Position numbers and translations under genes: made by a program. Positions 55,605-64,000 of a DNA stretch of 64,000 bases are shown one piece after another. Within the stretch, counting starts at the first letter, position 1. Each line of letters starts with the position of its first letter. Under the pieces are notes generated by a model. The model was not told the DNA's origin. It did no database searches and worked only from the letters and a program-made list of their open reading frames with translations. This DNA comes from Pseudoruegeria sp. SK021 (GTDB lineage Bacteria > Pseudomonadota > Alphaproteobacteria > Rhodobacterales > Rhodobacteraceae), in NCBI RefSeq assembly GCF_002119405.1, contig NZ_MTBG01000002.1:124001-188000 (forward strand). Direction: 5' to 3'.

Positions 55605-56453
55605 ATGTTCCCAACCCCGATCGCAAAGACCTCACGCAGCTGGCAGATCACCTATCAGTCCATCCTGCCACTGGCGCTGATCCTCTGGCTGTTGCCGCTG
55701 ATCGCCGTGATGCTGTTCTCCATCAAACCCGAAGGTGACTTTGTCGGCGGCAACTACTGGTCCGTGCCCAGCCGGTTCGCCGGGTTCGAGAATTACGGCC
55801 GGGTGTTCTTTGACAGCGACATGCCACGCTATCTGCTAAACTCGCTGTTGATCACCATTCCAACCGCCATCGGCGCCGTGGCCCTGTCCTGCATGACCGG
55901 CTTCGCCCTTGGCATCTACCGGTTCAAGCTGAACCTTCTGGTGTTCTTTCTGTTCGTGGCCGGCAACTTCGTGCCCTTTCAGATCCTAATGGTGCCAGTG
56001 CGCAACCTGACCTTGGAGATGGGCCTCTACAACACCAAGACCGGGCTGGTGCTGTTCCATATCGCGTTTCAGACCGGGTTCTGCACCTTGTTCATGCGCA
56101 ATTTCATCCGCCAGCTGCCGTTCCCCCTGATCGAAGCCGCCCGGGTCGAAGGCATCGCGGAATGGCGCATTTTCTGGTACATCGTCCTGCCTCTGATGAA
56201 GCCTGCCATCGCAGCGCTAAGCGTGCTGGTCTTCACCTTTATCTGGAATGACTATTTCTGGGCGGTCGTGTTGACCCAAGGGGTCGAAAGCCAACCTGTC
56301 ACCGCCGGGATCACCTCGTTCAACGCCCAGTACCGCGCGGCCTACCATCTGATGAGCGCCGGTTCCATCGTCGCGGCCCTGCCGCCGGTGGCCATGTTCT
56401 TCCTGATGCAAAAGCACTTCATCGCCGGATTGACCCTCGGAGCTGTCAAGTGA
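55605..56453 (+). CDS. Sugar ABC transporter permease, MalG-like (282 aa)
   Basis: Second membrane subunit of the importer, six helices. Its EAA loop is PLIEAARVEGIAEWRIFWYI near residue 178, with the family FTFIWNDYFWAVVL after it near 206. The C-terminus ends MQKHFIAGLTLGAVK, as usual for MalG-type subunits. The stop overlaps the alpha-galactosidase start as GTGA, so transport and hydrolysis are translationally linked, which supports a galactoside substrate. Confidence 0.94.
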   Translation: MFPTPIAKTSRSWQITYQSILPLALILWLLPLIAVMLFSIKPEGDFVGGNYWSVPSRFAGFENYGRVFFDSDMPRYLLNSLLITIPTAIGAVALSCMTGFALGIYRFKLNLLVFFLFVAGNFVPFQILMVPVRNLTLEMGLYNTKTGLVLFHIAFQTGFCTLFMRNFIRQLPFPLIEAARVEGIAEWRIFWYIVLPLMKPAIAALSVLVFTFIWNDYFWAVVLTQGVESQPVTAGITSFNAQYRAAYHLMSAGSIVAALPPVAMFFLMQKHFIAGLTLGAVK

Positions 56454-58555
56454 CCAAGCCAAACCTGCAGCCAGACCTCGCGGTCTGGCGCCTCGACGAT
56501 GCCCGGCAAACACTGGCGCTGGCGGCGCGGGCTGGCCGGTTGCCCTGCGTGATCTATTGGGGGCCACCGCTGCCCCAATCCGACGATCTGCGGGCGCTGG
56601 CCCATGCCCAACATCTGGACGTGACCGGCGGTATGCTGGACGACACGCCGGACCTGTCGCTGTGTCCCGAGGTTAGCAGCGGCTTCCCCGGCCAGCCGGG
56701 TCTGCGGCTGCGCGATGCGGCCGGTCAACCGCTGCGGTCACGCTTCGCCATCTGTGATGCCGCCGCCAGTGCGACGCACATCACGATCACGGCCAACGAC
56801 CCGGACCTCGGCCTGACCTATCTGGCCGAAGTCACCCTTGACCCCGACACCCACGTCCTGCGCCTGCAATCGACCCTGACCGCCGAACGACCCGTCCATG
56901 TCAGCTGGCTGGCGGCGCCGGTCCTGCCCGCTTCACAATACGCCAGCGAGATGATCGACTTCGCCGGGCGCTGGTGCGGCGAATTTCGCCCCGTCACCAC
57001 GCCGTGGTCAGCCGGCATCCGCAGCCGCGACAACCGCACCGGGCGCACCGGGCATGAACATTTCCCCGGCCTGATCGTGCCCGACACCGGCACCACCAAT
57101 ACCGCAGGCGCCGCCGCCGCCTTCCACTATGGCTGGTCCGGCGGCCACGCCATGATCGCCGAAGAACTGCCCGACGGACGCCGCCAGCTTCAGTTCGGCC
57201 ACGCCACCGACACTTATCCCGGCCCGGCCACCCTGTTCCAAAGCGCGCCGCTTTATGCCGTGCGCTCAGACACTGGCTTGAACGGCTGCGCCACAGCCTT
57301 CCAGCGCCACCTCCGGGATCGGATCCTGGCCACCGACCCGGCGCAGCCCCGCCCGGTGCATTACAACTGCTGGGAGGCGGTCTATTTCGACCATGACCTA
57401 TCCACCCTGACAGACATCGCGACCCGCGCCCATGCCCTTGGGGCCGAACGTTTTGTGCTGGATGACGGCTGGTTCGGCCTGCGCGATGACGACACCACCT
57501 CGCTTGGGGACTGGGCCATAGACGCGCGCAAATATCCCGATGGCCTGACCCCGCTAATTGCCCATGTGCACAGTTTGGGCATGAACTTCGGCCTGTGGTT
57601 CGAGCCGGAAATGATCAATGCCGACAGTGATCTGGCCCGGGCGCATCCCGACTGGGTGCTTGGCCCCGCCGATCAGCTGCGCGGACGGCAACAACTGGTG
57701 CTGAACATGGCCTTACCGCAGGTCCGGGCCTATCTGTTCGACCGCATCTCGGCGATCCTTGGGGACAACGCCATCGACTATGTGAAATGGGATCACAACC
57801 GGGTCCTGCCTTTTCCCGACGCGACCCAGACCTATGGCACCTACGCACTTTTGGACGCCCTGCGCGCCGCCCACCCCACAGTTGAGCTGGAAACCTGCGC
57901 CTCGGGCGGCGGCCGGATCGATTTCGGCATTCTGGAACGGACCCAGCGGGTTTGGCTGTCCGACAGCAACGATGCGCTGGAACGGCTGCGGATCCAGCAT
58001 GACGCGGCGCTGTTCCTACCGGCCAGCGTCACCGGCTCCCATGTCGGCCCGCGCCATTGCCACACCTCGGGGCGGGTGCTGTCTATGTCCCTGCGGGCAT
58101 GGGTCGCCGCCCAGCGCCAGATGGGGTTCGAAATGGATCCGCGCGAATTGACCGAAGACGAGGCCGCGACCCTGTTACAGGTCACCACATGGTGGAAAGC
58201 AAACCGCCACTGGCGGATGCAGGCCGATATCCTGCGCCTCGACAGCGCCGATCCGGCCATCTTGGCCGAACAGCAGCTCGCCCGGGATGGTGCCCGGTTC
58301 GTGGTGTTCGCCGGACACAGCGCCACTTCGGACCAGATCGCACCGCGCCCCTTGCGTCTGACCGGACTGGACCCCACAGCCCGCTACCGGGTCACGTTGG
58401 TCAACCGCGCCGATCTGGTCGGATTGTCACGCGGCCAGACCGCCCTGAAGGACGGCCCGCTTGAGGCCTCGGGCCAATGGCTGATGCAGGCCGGATTGCT
58501 GCTGCCTTGGTCTTTCCCCGGCACAATTTGGGTCTTAGACGGAGAGCGTCTGTGA
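56450..58555 (+). CDS. Alpha-galactosidase, glycoside hydrolase family 36 (701 aa)
   Basis: Cleaves terminal alpha-galactose from melibiose or raffinose-type sugars after import; there is no signal peptide, so it acts in the cytoplasm. The N-terminal beta-sandwich covers about residues 1-300. The catalytic barrel begins NCWEAVYFDH near 307, with VLDDGWFGLRDDD near 340 and WFEPEMIN near 385. The nucleophile is Asp448 in YVKWDHNR and the acid/base is Asp505 in VWLSDSND; between them ETCASGGGRID is conserved. The loop between the two catalytic Asp is about 13 residues shorter than in long GH36 enzymes. GTG start, overlapping the permease stop. Confidence 0.93.
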   Translation: MTKPNLQPDLAVWRLDDARQTLALAARAGRLPCVIYWGPPLPQSDDLRALAHAQHLDVTGGMLDDTPDLSLCPEVSSGFPGQPGLRLRDAAGQPLRSRFAICDAAASATHITITANDPDLGLTYLAEVTLDPDTHVLRLQSTLTAERPVHVSWLAAPVLPASQYASEMIDFAGRWCGEFRPVTTPWSAGIRSRDNRTGRTGHEHFPGLIVPDTGTTNTAGAAAAFHYGWSGGHAMIAEELPDGRRQLQFGHATDTYPGPATLFQSAPLYAVRSDTGLNGCATAFQRHLRDRILATDPAQPRPVHYNCWEAVYFDHDLSTLTDIATRAHALGAERFVLDDGWFGLRDDDTTSLGDWAIDARKYPDGLTPLIAHVHSLGMNFGLWFEPEMINADSDLARAHPDWVLGPADQLRGRQQLVLNMALPQVRAYLFDRISAILGDNAIDYVKWDHNRVLPFPDATQTYGTYALLDALRAAHPTVELETCASGGGRIDFGILERTQRVWLSDSNDALERLRIQHDAALFLPASVTGSHVGPRHCHTSGRVLSMSLRAWVAAQRQMGFEMDPRELTEDEAATLLQVTTWWKANRHWRMQADILRLDSADPAILAEQQLARDGARFVVFAGHSATSDQIAPRPLRLTGLDPTARYRVTLVNRADLVGLSRGQTALKDGPLEASGQWLMQAGLLLPWSFPGTIWVLDGERL

Positions 58556-58595
58556 CCCGTCCCATTTTACCACCGCAAACTCGAAAGCTTGACCC

Positions 58596-59366
58596 ATGGA
58601 ACTGACCCCTACCTACCCTGACCTCAACGGCGCGTCAGTGTTCATCACTGGCGGCGGCTCTGGCATCGGTGCCGCCTTGACCGAAGGGTTTTTGCGGCAA
58701 GGGGCCAAGGTCGCCTTTGTTCAGCGCTCGGACGCCACTGCGTTTTGCGACCAGATGGAAACCGCGACCGGATGCCGTCCGCTCTACCTGCCCTGTGACA
58801 TCACCGACATCCCCGCCCTGAAAGCCGCCATTGCCTCCGCAGCCGACGCGCATGGCCCGATCGGCGTGCTGGTCAACAATGCCGCCAATGACAAACGCCA
58901 CAGCACTGCCGAGGTCACCGAGGAATTCTGGGATTGGTCCCAAGCCATCAACTTCAAGGCGTATTTCTTTGCCGCGCAAGCCGTCATCCCGGGGATGCAG
59001 GCGCAGGGCGGCGGGTCGATCATCAATTTCTCGTCGATCAGCTATATGATGGGCAATGAAGGCTACCCGGCCTACACCTCGGCCAATTCCGGGATCAACG
59101 GCTTGACCCGATCGCTGGCCCGCGAATTTGGCCCCGACCGGATCCGCGTGAACGCGCTGGCCCCGGGTTGGGTCTTGACCCAAAAACAGCACGATTTCTG
59201 GGTGACCGAAGAAGGTCTAGCCGCCCACGTGGCGCGGCAATGCCTGAAAGACACGCTGGAGCCAGACGATATCGTGGGTGGCGTGCTGTTTCTGGCCTCG
59301 AAGACGTCAAAAATGATGACCGGACAAGCTTTGGTGATCGATGGCGGCGTGGTGGTGACCGGATAA
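58596..59366 (+). CDS. Short-chain dehydrogenase, probable galactose/aldose 1-dehydrogenase, with Asn in place of catalytic Lys (256 aa)
   Basis: Classical SDR closely resembling Caulobacter D-xylose 1-dehydrogenase in layout (start YPDLNGASVFITGGGSGIGA, C-terminus MTGQALVIDGG). By operon context it should oxidise galactose to galactonolactone. The cofactor loop TGGGSGIG and NNAAND are normal and Ser147 and Tyr160 are present. However, the YxxxK motif reads Y160-T-S-A-N164: the codon is AAT, where AAA or AAG is expected. In most SDRs this Lys lowers the Tyr pKa and binds the ribose. The gene starts 40 bases after GH36 and overlaps dgoK by one base. Confidence 0.82.
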   Translation: MELTPTYPDLNGASVFITGGGSGIGAALTEGFLRQGAKVAFVQRSDATAFCDQMETATGCRPLYLPCDITDIPALKAAIASAADAHGPIGVLVNNAANDKRHSTAEVTEEFWDWSQAINFKAYFFAAQAVIPGMQAQGGGSIINFSSISYMMGNEGYPAYTSANSGINGLTRSLAREFGPDRIRVNALAPGWVLTQKQHDFWVTEEGLAAHVARQCLKDTLEPDDIVGGVLFLASKTSKMMTGQALVIDGGVVVTG

Positions 59367-60283
59367 TGAACCGCCCTGACCACCACCCCGACTGGATCGC
59401 CGTTGACTGGGGCACCACCCACCTGCGGGCTTTTGCTATGGATGCAACCGGCGCCGTGCTGGCCGAGGCCAGTTCGGACAAGGGCATGGGCAGTCTGGAC
59501 CGGGCCGGGTTTGAACCTGCCCTGTCCGACCTGATTACCCCTTGGTTGACGGATGCGCCCATGCCGATCATCGCCTGCGGCATGGTCGGATCGCGGCAAG
59601 GCTGGGTGGAAGCGCCCTATGCGTCCACCCCTTGCCCGCCGCTCAGCCCCGACATGGTCCACCCTGAGGTCACGGATGCCCGCCTGCAAGTCAGCATCAT
59701 CCCCGGCATCCTGCAAGCCGCCCCAGCCGACGTCATGCGCGGCGAGGAAACCCAGATCGCAGGCTATCTGGCCCTCAACCCCGGCTACACCGGTGTGATC
59801 TGCCTGCCCGGCACCCACACCAAATGGGTCGAGATCATCGCAGGTCGGATCACCCGCTTTCAGACGGTGATGACCGGCGATATGTTTGCCGCCCTGTCGC
59901 AGCATACCGTGCTGCGCCACACGGTGCAGTCCAAAGGCTGGGACGAGCCAGCCTTCCTGCACGCCTTGTCCCAGACCCTGTCCCAGCCCGAATCCCTGCC
60001 CGCCCGCCTGTTCGGTCTGCGCGCGGATCACCTGCTGAACGGCCTGACGCCGGATGCCGCTGTCTCGCGCCTGTCAGGATATCTGATCGGCTGCGAACTG
60101 GCCGCCACCCGGGAATACTGGCTGGGCCAGAATGTCGCCCTGATCGGCGATGGCCGCCTCACCGCGCTTTACGCCGCCGCCCTTGCCAACCAAGGTGCCC
60201 CGGCAGAAATCGCCGACGGCAACACCACCGTGATCGCCGGCCTGACCGCCGCCTACCAATCCTTGAAAGGATCGCCCCAATGA
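59366..60283 (+). CDS. dgoK: 2-dehydro-3-deoxygalactonokinase (305 aa)
   Basis: Phosphorylates 2-keto-3-deoxygalactonate at O6 with ATP. The N-terminal phosphate loop is [31 protein letters not shown] near 72 is a DgoK signature, and [15 protein letters not shown] near 150 with the conserved catalytic-region residues, then LIGDGRL near 260. Length is standard. ATG at 59366 overlaps the SDR stop (TAATG), and the gene overlaps dgoA by four bases (ATGA), so all three steps are coupled. Confidence 0.93.
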   Translation: MNRPDHHPDWIAVDWGTTHLRAFAMDATGAVLAEASSDKGMGSLDRAGFEPALSDLITPWLTDAPMPIIACGMVGSRQGWVEAPYASTPCPPLSPDMVHPEVTDARLQVSIIPGILQAAPADVMRGEETQIAGYLALNPGYTGVICLPGTHTKWVEIIAGRITRFQTVMTGDMFAALSQHTVLRHTVQSKGWDEPAFLHALSQTLSQPESLPARLFGLRADHLLNGLTPDAAVSRLSGYLIGCELAATREYWLGQNVALIGDGRLTALYAAALANQGAPAEIADGNTTVIAGLTAAYQSLKGSPQ

Positions 60284-60888
60284 GCCGCCCCCTAATCGCC
60301 ATCCTTCGCGGCATCACCCCGCCAGAAGCCCTCGACGTTGCCGCCGCTCTGATCGACGCCGGAATCACCCGGATCGAGGTGCCGATGAATTCGCCCCGGC
60401 CATTGGACAGCATCGAGGCGATGGTCAAAGCCCATGGGGACACCGCGCTGATTGGCGCTGGCACGGTTTTGACCACAGAACAGGTGGCGCAGGTCTATCG
60501 CACCGGGGCCCGCCTGATCGTCTCGCCCAACTTCGACGCGGACGTGGTTCGGACCGCCAAGGCGCTGGATATGCAAAGCTTTCCGGGCGTGCTGACCCCC
60601 AGTGAATGCTTCGGCGCCCTGAAAGCCGGGGCTGACGGTCTGAAAGTGTTCCCAGCATTTCAGATGGGCATCGACGGTCTGAAAGCCCTGCGCGCGGTGC
60701 TGCCCCAGACCACCCATGTGGCGATGGTGGGCGGGGTCGGCCCCAGCAACTTCGCCGATTGGGTCGCCGCCGGTGCGAACGGCTTTGGCCTTGGCTCATC
60801 GCTCTATAAACCCGGCGACAGCGTCGACACCGTCGCCACCCGGGCACGCGAAGCCGTCGCGGCCTTCGACGCCGCCATCAACGCGTGA
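60280..60888 (+). CDS. dgoA: 2-dehydro-3-deoxy-6-phosphogalactonate aldolase (202 aa)
   Basis: Splits KDPGal into pyruvate and glyceraldehyde 3-phosphate. Glu33 in RIEVPMNSP and the Schiff-base Lys122 in GLKVFPA are in the expected positions; LIGAGTVLT near residue 62, [12 protein letters not shown] near 82 and [21 protein letters not shown] near 150 complete the family pattern. The VPMNSP motif is specific for the galactonate branch as opposed to KDPG aldolase (VTLRT). It overlaps the downstream GH42 gene as GTGA. Confidence 0.94.
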   Translation: MSRPLIAILRGITPPEALDVAAALIDAGITRIEVPMNSPRPLDSIEAMVKAHGDTALIGAGTVLTTEQVAQVYRTGARLIVSPNFDADVVRTAKALDMQSFPGVLTPSECFGALKAGADGLKVFPAFQMGIDGLKALRAVLPQTTHVAMVGGVGPSNFADWVAAGANGFGLGSSLYKPGDSVDTVATRAREAVAAFDAAINA

Positions 60889-62795
60889 TCCCTATGCAGC
60901 GCGGCCTAGGCGTCTGTTACTACCCCGAACATTGGCCCGAAACCCAATGGCCAGAGGACGCCGCGCGCATGGTCGCGGCGGGCCTCACATGGGTGCGGAT
61001 TGGCGAATTTGCGTGGTCACGGCTGGAGCCTGAACCCGGCGTTCTGACCTTTGACTGGCTAGACCGCGCCATCGCCGTGCTGGCGAATGCCGGACTGAAG
61101 ATCGTCTTGGGCACCCCCACAGCAACGCCGCCGCGCTGGCTGCTGCACAAACACCCCGACATGCTGGCGGTGGACCGCGAGGGACGCCCGCGCAAGTTTG
61201 GCTCGCGGCGGCACTATTGCTTCAGCCATCTTGGCTTTCGCGACGAATGCCGCCGCATCACCACCCTGCTGGCCGACCGCTATGGCCGCGATCCGCGCAT
61301 TTGTGCATGGCAGCTCGACAATGAATACGGCTGCCATGACACGGTGCTGTCGTGGTCCGAGGCCGCCCGCACCGGCTTTCGCGATTGGCTGGCCCAGCGC
61401 TATCAATCCGTCGACCACCTGAACCGCGCGTGGGGCAACGTGTTCTGGTCGATGGACTATGGCAGCTTCGATGACATCGACCTGCCCAATCTGACCGTGA
61501 CCGAACCAAACCCGGCCCATGTCATGGCCTTCCGGCGCTATTCGTCGGATCAGGTCACAGCCTTCAACCGGGTCCAGACCGCCGTGCTGCACCGCCTCAG
61601 CGCCGCCCCCTTGCTGCACAACTATATGGGCCGGGTGACGGAGTTCGACCATTTCGACACGGGCGCTGATCTCGATATCGCCACATGGGACAGCTATCCC
61701 ATGGGGTTTCTACTGGACCGGCTGGATGCGGATGAGGCGCATAAAGCCACCTATCTGCGCCAAGGCGACCCGGATTTTCAGGCGTTCCACCATGATCTCT
61801 ATCGCGCCGTTGGCCGTGGCCGCTGGTGGGTGATCGAACAGCAACCCGGGCCGGTCAACTGGGCCCCGTGGAACCCGGCACCGCTGCCCGGCATGGTCCG
61901 CCTCTGGACATGGGAGGCCTTCGCCCACGGCGCCGAAGCGGTCTGCTATTTCCGCTGGCGGCAGGCCCCCTTCGGGCAAGAACAACTGCACGCCGGATTG
62001 CTGCGCCCCGACAGTGTCGCAGCCCCGGCCTTGGCCGAAGCCGCCGAGGTCGCCCGAGAGTTGCAAGCGCTGCCCAATGTCGGCACCGCAACCGCCCGGG
62101 TGGCGCTGGTGTTTGACTATGCCTCGCAATGGGCATGGGAGACGCAGCCGCAGGGCGCGGATTTCGATTATTTCCGGCTGGTCTTCTCCGTCTATCGCGG
62201 TTTGCGCCGGGCCGGGCTGTCGGTGGACATCGTGCCGCCCGACACCGACCGGCTTCCGGCCTATGATCTGGTCTTCGCCCCCGGCATCATGACCCTGCCC
62301 GACAGTTTTCTGACCGCGCTGTCGTCCTTTGCCGGCACCGTGATCCTTGGCCCGCGCACCAATGCCCGCACGGCAGAGTTCGCCCTGCCCGACGGCTTGC
62401 CCCCTGCCTTGCCCGGCTTTGATCTGCGAATCACCCATCTAGAAAGCCTGCCGCCCACCGAAGCCTTGCCCGTGAATGGCGGCGGCAATGTCCGCCACTG
62501 GATGGAACACCTGGACGGCACCGTTCCCAGCACCCTCTGCCTGACTTCTGGCCTGCCGCTCCTGGCATCCGTCGGGCGCCAGCATTATCTGGCCGGATGG
62601 CCCGATGACAGTTTGCTGGACCGCCTGATTGCCACCGCCTGTGCCACCGAAGGCATTCCACGGACCCCGGTGCCAGACGGGCTGCGCATCCGCGACAGCG
62701 ACACGCACCGGTTCTATTTCAACTACGGCCCGCACTCGGTGGTCTTCGACGGCATGGCCCTGCCCGCCGCCGGCGTCGCGATGCGGCCGCTCTGA
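60885..62795 (+). CDS. Beta-galactosidase, glycoside hydrolase family 42 (636 aa)
   Basis: Cytoplasmic hydrolase for lactose-type beta-galactosides. The acid/base is Glu147 in [10 protein letters not shown] and the nucleophile Glu318 in [13 protein letters not shown], spaced as in Thermus A4 beta-galactosidase. The N-terminal part ([21 protein letters not shown]) and the trimerisation domain from about 390 ([19 protein letters not shown]) fit the family. GTG at 60885 overlaps the dgoA stop; the in-frame ATG three codons later is an alternative. It is the last gene of the operon. The 3' end, including the stop codon, is duplicated in a 33-base tandem repeat. Confidence 0.95.
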   Translation: MIPMQRGLGVCYYPEHWPETQWPEDAARMVAAGLTWVRIGEFAWSRLEPEPGVLTFDWLDRAIAVLANAGLKIVLGTPTATPPRWLLHKHPDMLAVDREGRPRKFGSRRHYCFSHLGFRDECRRITTLLADRYGRDPRICAWQLDNEYGCHDTVLSWSEAARTGFRDWLAQRYQSVDHLNRAWGNVFWSMDYGSFDDIDLPNLTVTEPNPAHVMAFRRYSSDQVTAFNRVQTAVLHRLSAAPLLHNYMGRVTEFDHFDTGADLDIATWDSYPMGFLLDRLDADEAHKATYLRQGDPDFQAFHHDLYRAVGRGRWWVIEQQPGPVNWAPWNPAPLPGMVRLWTWEAFAHGAEAVCYFRWRQAPFGQEQLHAGLLRPDSVAAPALAEAAEVARELQALPNVGTATARVALVFDYASQWAWETQPQGADFDYFRLVFSVYRGLRRAGLSVDIVPPDTDRLPAYDLVFAPGIMTLPDSFLTALSSFAGTVILGPRTNARTAEFALPDGLPPALPGFDLRITHLESLPPTEALPVNGGGNVRHWMEHLDGTVPSTLCLTSGLPLLASVGRQHYLAGWPDDSLLDRLIATACATEGIPRTPVPDGLRIRDSDTHRFYFNYGPHSVVFDGMALPAAGVAMRPL

Positions 62796-62836
62796 GGCGC
62801 AGCGGGCGTCGCGATGCGGCCGCTCTGAGGCGCAGC
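62772..62836. repeat. 33-base tandem duplication at the end of the GH42 gene
   Basis: Two almost complete copies, 62772-62804 and 62805-62836, are identical over 32 bases. The unit includes the last codons and the stop of the GH42 gene. Because the second copy falls after the stop, the protein is unchanged. Perfect identity suggests a recent event. Confidence 0.85.
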
Positions 62837-62882
62837 TGGCCCTGCTCACACCGCCCACGCCTCCCCCCTGCGGCCCCGCCAT

Positions 62883-62911
62883 CCGGGCAATCGCCATCTG
62901 CGGTTGCCCGG
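62883..62911 (+). terminator. 12-bp hairpin after the galactoside operon
   Basis: The arms CCGGGCAATCGC (62883-62894) and GCGGTTGCCCGG (62900-62911) pair fully, with one T-G pair, around the loop CATCT. It sits between the GH42 gene and the tRNA promoter. There is no T tract. Confidence 0.55.
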
Positions 62912-62924
62912 CCCGACCTACAGC

Positions 62925-62952
62925 TTGACGCCGAAACCCGGTCTGATAGGGA
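62925..62952 (+). promoter_or_regulatory. Candidate promoter of the CAT tRNA
   Basis: TTGACG at 62925-62930 and TAGGGA at 62947-62952 are 16 bases apart and the tRNA begins 11 bases after the second box. Confidence 0.45.
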
Positions 62953-62963
62953 TAGCCGCAGGC

Positions 62964-63039
62964 GGGCCTGTAGCTCAACGGTTAGAGCAGAGCGCTCATA
63001 ACGCTTTGGTTGGGGGTTCAAATCCCTCCGGGCCTACCA
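62964..63039 (+). tRNA. tRNA with anticodon CAT (Ile2 or elongator Met), CCA encoded
   Basis: A complete cloverleaf: acceptor GGGCCTG with CGGGCCT (G1-U72 and U6-G67 pairs), D arm with AGCTC...GAGC, anticodon stem GAGCG/CGCTT around CTCATAA, T arm with GGTTCAAATCC and an encoded CCA at 63037-63039. The anticodon is CAT. The body, especially GGTTAGAGCAG and CTTTGGTTG, is more like E. coli tRNA-Ile2 (lysidine-modified, AUA-reading) than like alphaproteobacterial elongator Met tRNAs. It is not an initiator. Confidence 0.9.
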
Positions 63040-63075
63040 CTGCCGCCGCACCTTCCCCGTCCCAAGGAGCCGCCG

Positions 63076-63474
63076 ATGCCTCAGCTCACCACCACAGCCG
63101 CCGAGATGGTGCGCGCCGCCCGCGCCCGCATTGACGAAGTCGCAACCCCCGACGCCATCGCCCTGATGGACAATCCCTCGGTGGTGTTCGTCGATCTGCG
63201 CGATGTCCGCGAACGCCACCGCAGCGGAAGCATCCCCGGCAGCGTTCATTGCCCGCGCGGCATGCTGGAGTTTTGGGTCGACCCCGACAGCCTCTATTTC
63301 AAGCCGATCTTTGGCGAAGACCGCCGGTTCATCTTTCATTGCGCCTCGGGATGGCGGTCGGCCCTGTCGGTCGCCACCCTTCAGGACATGGGCTTTCAAG
63401 CGGCGCATCTAAAGGACGGCTTTACCGGCTGGGTAGATCATGGCGGCCCGGTCGAGCGCGCGGAACCGACCTAG
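63076..63474 (+). CDS. Rhodanese-like domain protein (132 aa)
   Basis: Single rhodanese/Cdc25-type sulfurtransferase domain. The motifs are VVFVDLRDVRERHRSGSIPG near residue 35, then HCPRGMLEFW, and the active-site loop FHCASGWRSALSV with catalytic Cys89 followed by LKDGFTGWVDHGGPV. The six-residue active loop with Arg suits persulfide chemistry. A good AAGGAG precedes the ATG at 63076. It lies 36 bases after the tRNA gene and ends before a 149-base gap. The sulfur donor and acceptor are unknown. Confidence 0.9.
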   Translation: MPQLTTTAAEMVRAARARIDEVATPDAIALMDNPSVVFVDLRDVRERHRSGSIPGSVHCPRGMLEFWVDPDSLYFKPIFGEDRRFIFHCASGWRSALSVATLQDMGFQAAHLKDGFTGWVDHGGPVERAEPT

Positions 63475-63623
63475 CGCAGCGGGCGCACGCCAACGATTCC
63501 ACCAAAACACCGGCCCCGGGGAAACTTTTTCACCCGCTCAGGCGTTTCCTTCTCACGTGCGCCCGATCCGGGGCTTGGCGCGCGGTTGCCCCGCCGTCCC
63601 GGCCAACGTGAGAGATATTCACC

Positions 63624-64000
63624 ATGCGTAGATTTCTGATGGCAACAACCGCGTGTCTGGCCGTGGCACAGCCCGGCTTGGCCAGCGATACAGCGTTGAT
63701 CGTCGGCAATGGCGATTACCGGGCTCTGGCGGATGTGACAGCGGGGGACGGGCTGATCGCCGCCGCCTCGTCGTTGTCCGGCAGCGGCCTGACCGTGATC
63801 GAAGCGCGGAATGCAACGGCGCGCGATCTGACCGCGCTGATGGACCAGTTGCAAGACAGCGCCACCACCTCGGACGGGGACATTCGCCCCGGCCGACTGG
63901 TGGTGCTGCTATCGGGGCGCTTTGTGACCTCGGGGCTGGACACATGGCTGTTGCCGGTGGATGCGCCGAAACTATCCCGGCTGACCGATCTGTCGCAAAA
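63624..64000 (+). CDS. Secreted caspase-like (C14-type) protein, N-terminal part, His of the dyad replaced by Arg (3' end outside window)
   Basis: The first 125 codons are visible. Residues 1-20 form a signal peptide (MRRFLMATTACLAVAQPGLA). The mature part begins TALIVGNGDYRAL, the typical first strand of caspase-fold proteins, then GLTVIEARNATARDLTALMD and the second core strand RLVVLLSGRFV. In active members this strand ends YAGH or LSGH, supplying the catalytic His; here residue 99 is Arg (CGC). LLPVDAP follows as in the family. The catalytic Cys lies beyond the window. I infer a possibly inactive member; the family in roseobacters is poorly characterised. Confidence 0.68.
   Translation, partial: MRRFLMATTACLAVAQPGLASDTALIVGNGDYRALADVTAGDGLIAAASSLSGSGLTVIEARNATARDLTALMDQLQDSATTSDGDIRPGRLVVLLSGRFVTSGLDTWLLPVDAPKLSRLTDLSQ

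Overview
The window looks like chromosomal DNA of an alphaproteobacterium of the Roseobacter group (Rhodobacteraceae). The evidence is the high GC content, the linked mreB-mreC-mreD-mrdA-rodA block, the Lrp / cysG-DUF2849-cysI-cysH-DUF934-fpr sulfate-assimilation block, the paired small MerR regulators next to beta-oxidation genes, a TRAP solute-binding protein, and the codon style. I see no phage, no insertion sequence and no CRISPR array. Two tRNA genes are present, Gly-TCC and one with anticodon CAT.

Layout. 1-6256: an aspartate aminotransferase tail, the decayed end of a CoA-transferase gene, a 2-hydroxyacid dehydrogenase, a TauE/SafE permease, glutaminase, phosphoglycolate phosphatase, an SDR and a GST. 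6369-8138: a leucine leader peptide with an attenuator hairpin, then leuA. 8342-13972: the rod-shape and elongasome genes. 13982-18759: a hydroxyacid dehydrogenase, an acyl-CoA synthetase and an ABC exporter. 19126-27762: tRNA-Gly, a D-erythronate dehydrogenase-like gene with an orphan TRAP binding protein, SRAP/YedK, a 5'-nucleotidase, DUF952-pyrD, a MATE exporter and two hotdog thioesterases. 27919-36165: two MerR regulators followed by fadE-like, GST, thiolase, bicupin and fadJ-like genes, a fatty acyl-CoA degradation locus. 36246-40315: an EamA exporter, a protease-dead M48-like protein, L-idonate dehydrogenase with an IdnR/GntR-like operator, and a visibly decayed 3-hydroxyisobutyrate-dehydrogenase-type pseudogene. 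40319-46390: the Lrp regulator and sulfite/APS reduction operon. 46537-52000: infC with a non-AUG start, ureG-ureF-ureE without urease structural genes, rnd, purN and purM.

51985-62795 is the most coherent accessory system: a galactoside catabolic regulon. A divergent ABC ATPase and a binding protein/two-permease importer flank a control region with TTGACA and two GTTTCA/TGAAAC-type palindromes. The operon continues with GH36 alpha-galactosidase, an SDR (probable sugar 1-dehydrogenase), 2-keto-3-deoxygalactonate kinase, the KDPGal aldolase and GH42 beta-galactosidase. Together these genes import alpha- and beta-galactosides, release galactose and feed a De Ley-Doudoroff route to pyruvate and glyceraldehyde 3-phosphate. 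The lactonase and galactonate dehydratase steps are not in the window.

The most checkable oddities are an Asn in place of the catalytic Lys of the galactose-operon SDR, an M48-like protein with no HExxH, a caspase-like protein with Arg in place of the catalytic His, an ATA start for infC, the leuA leader/attenuator, orphan ureEFG, and two decaying genes. I found no convincing wholly new multi-gene system. All functional calls are by eye from sequence; no database search was run.
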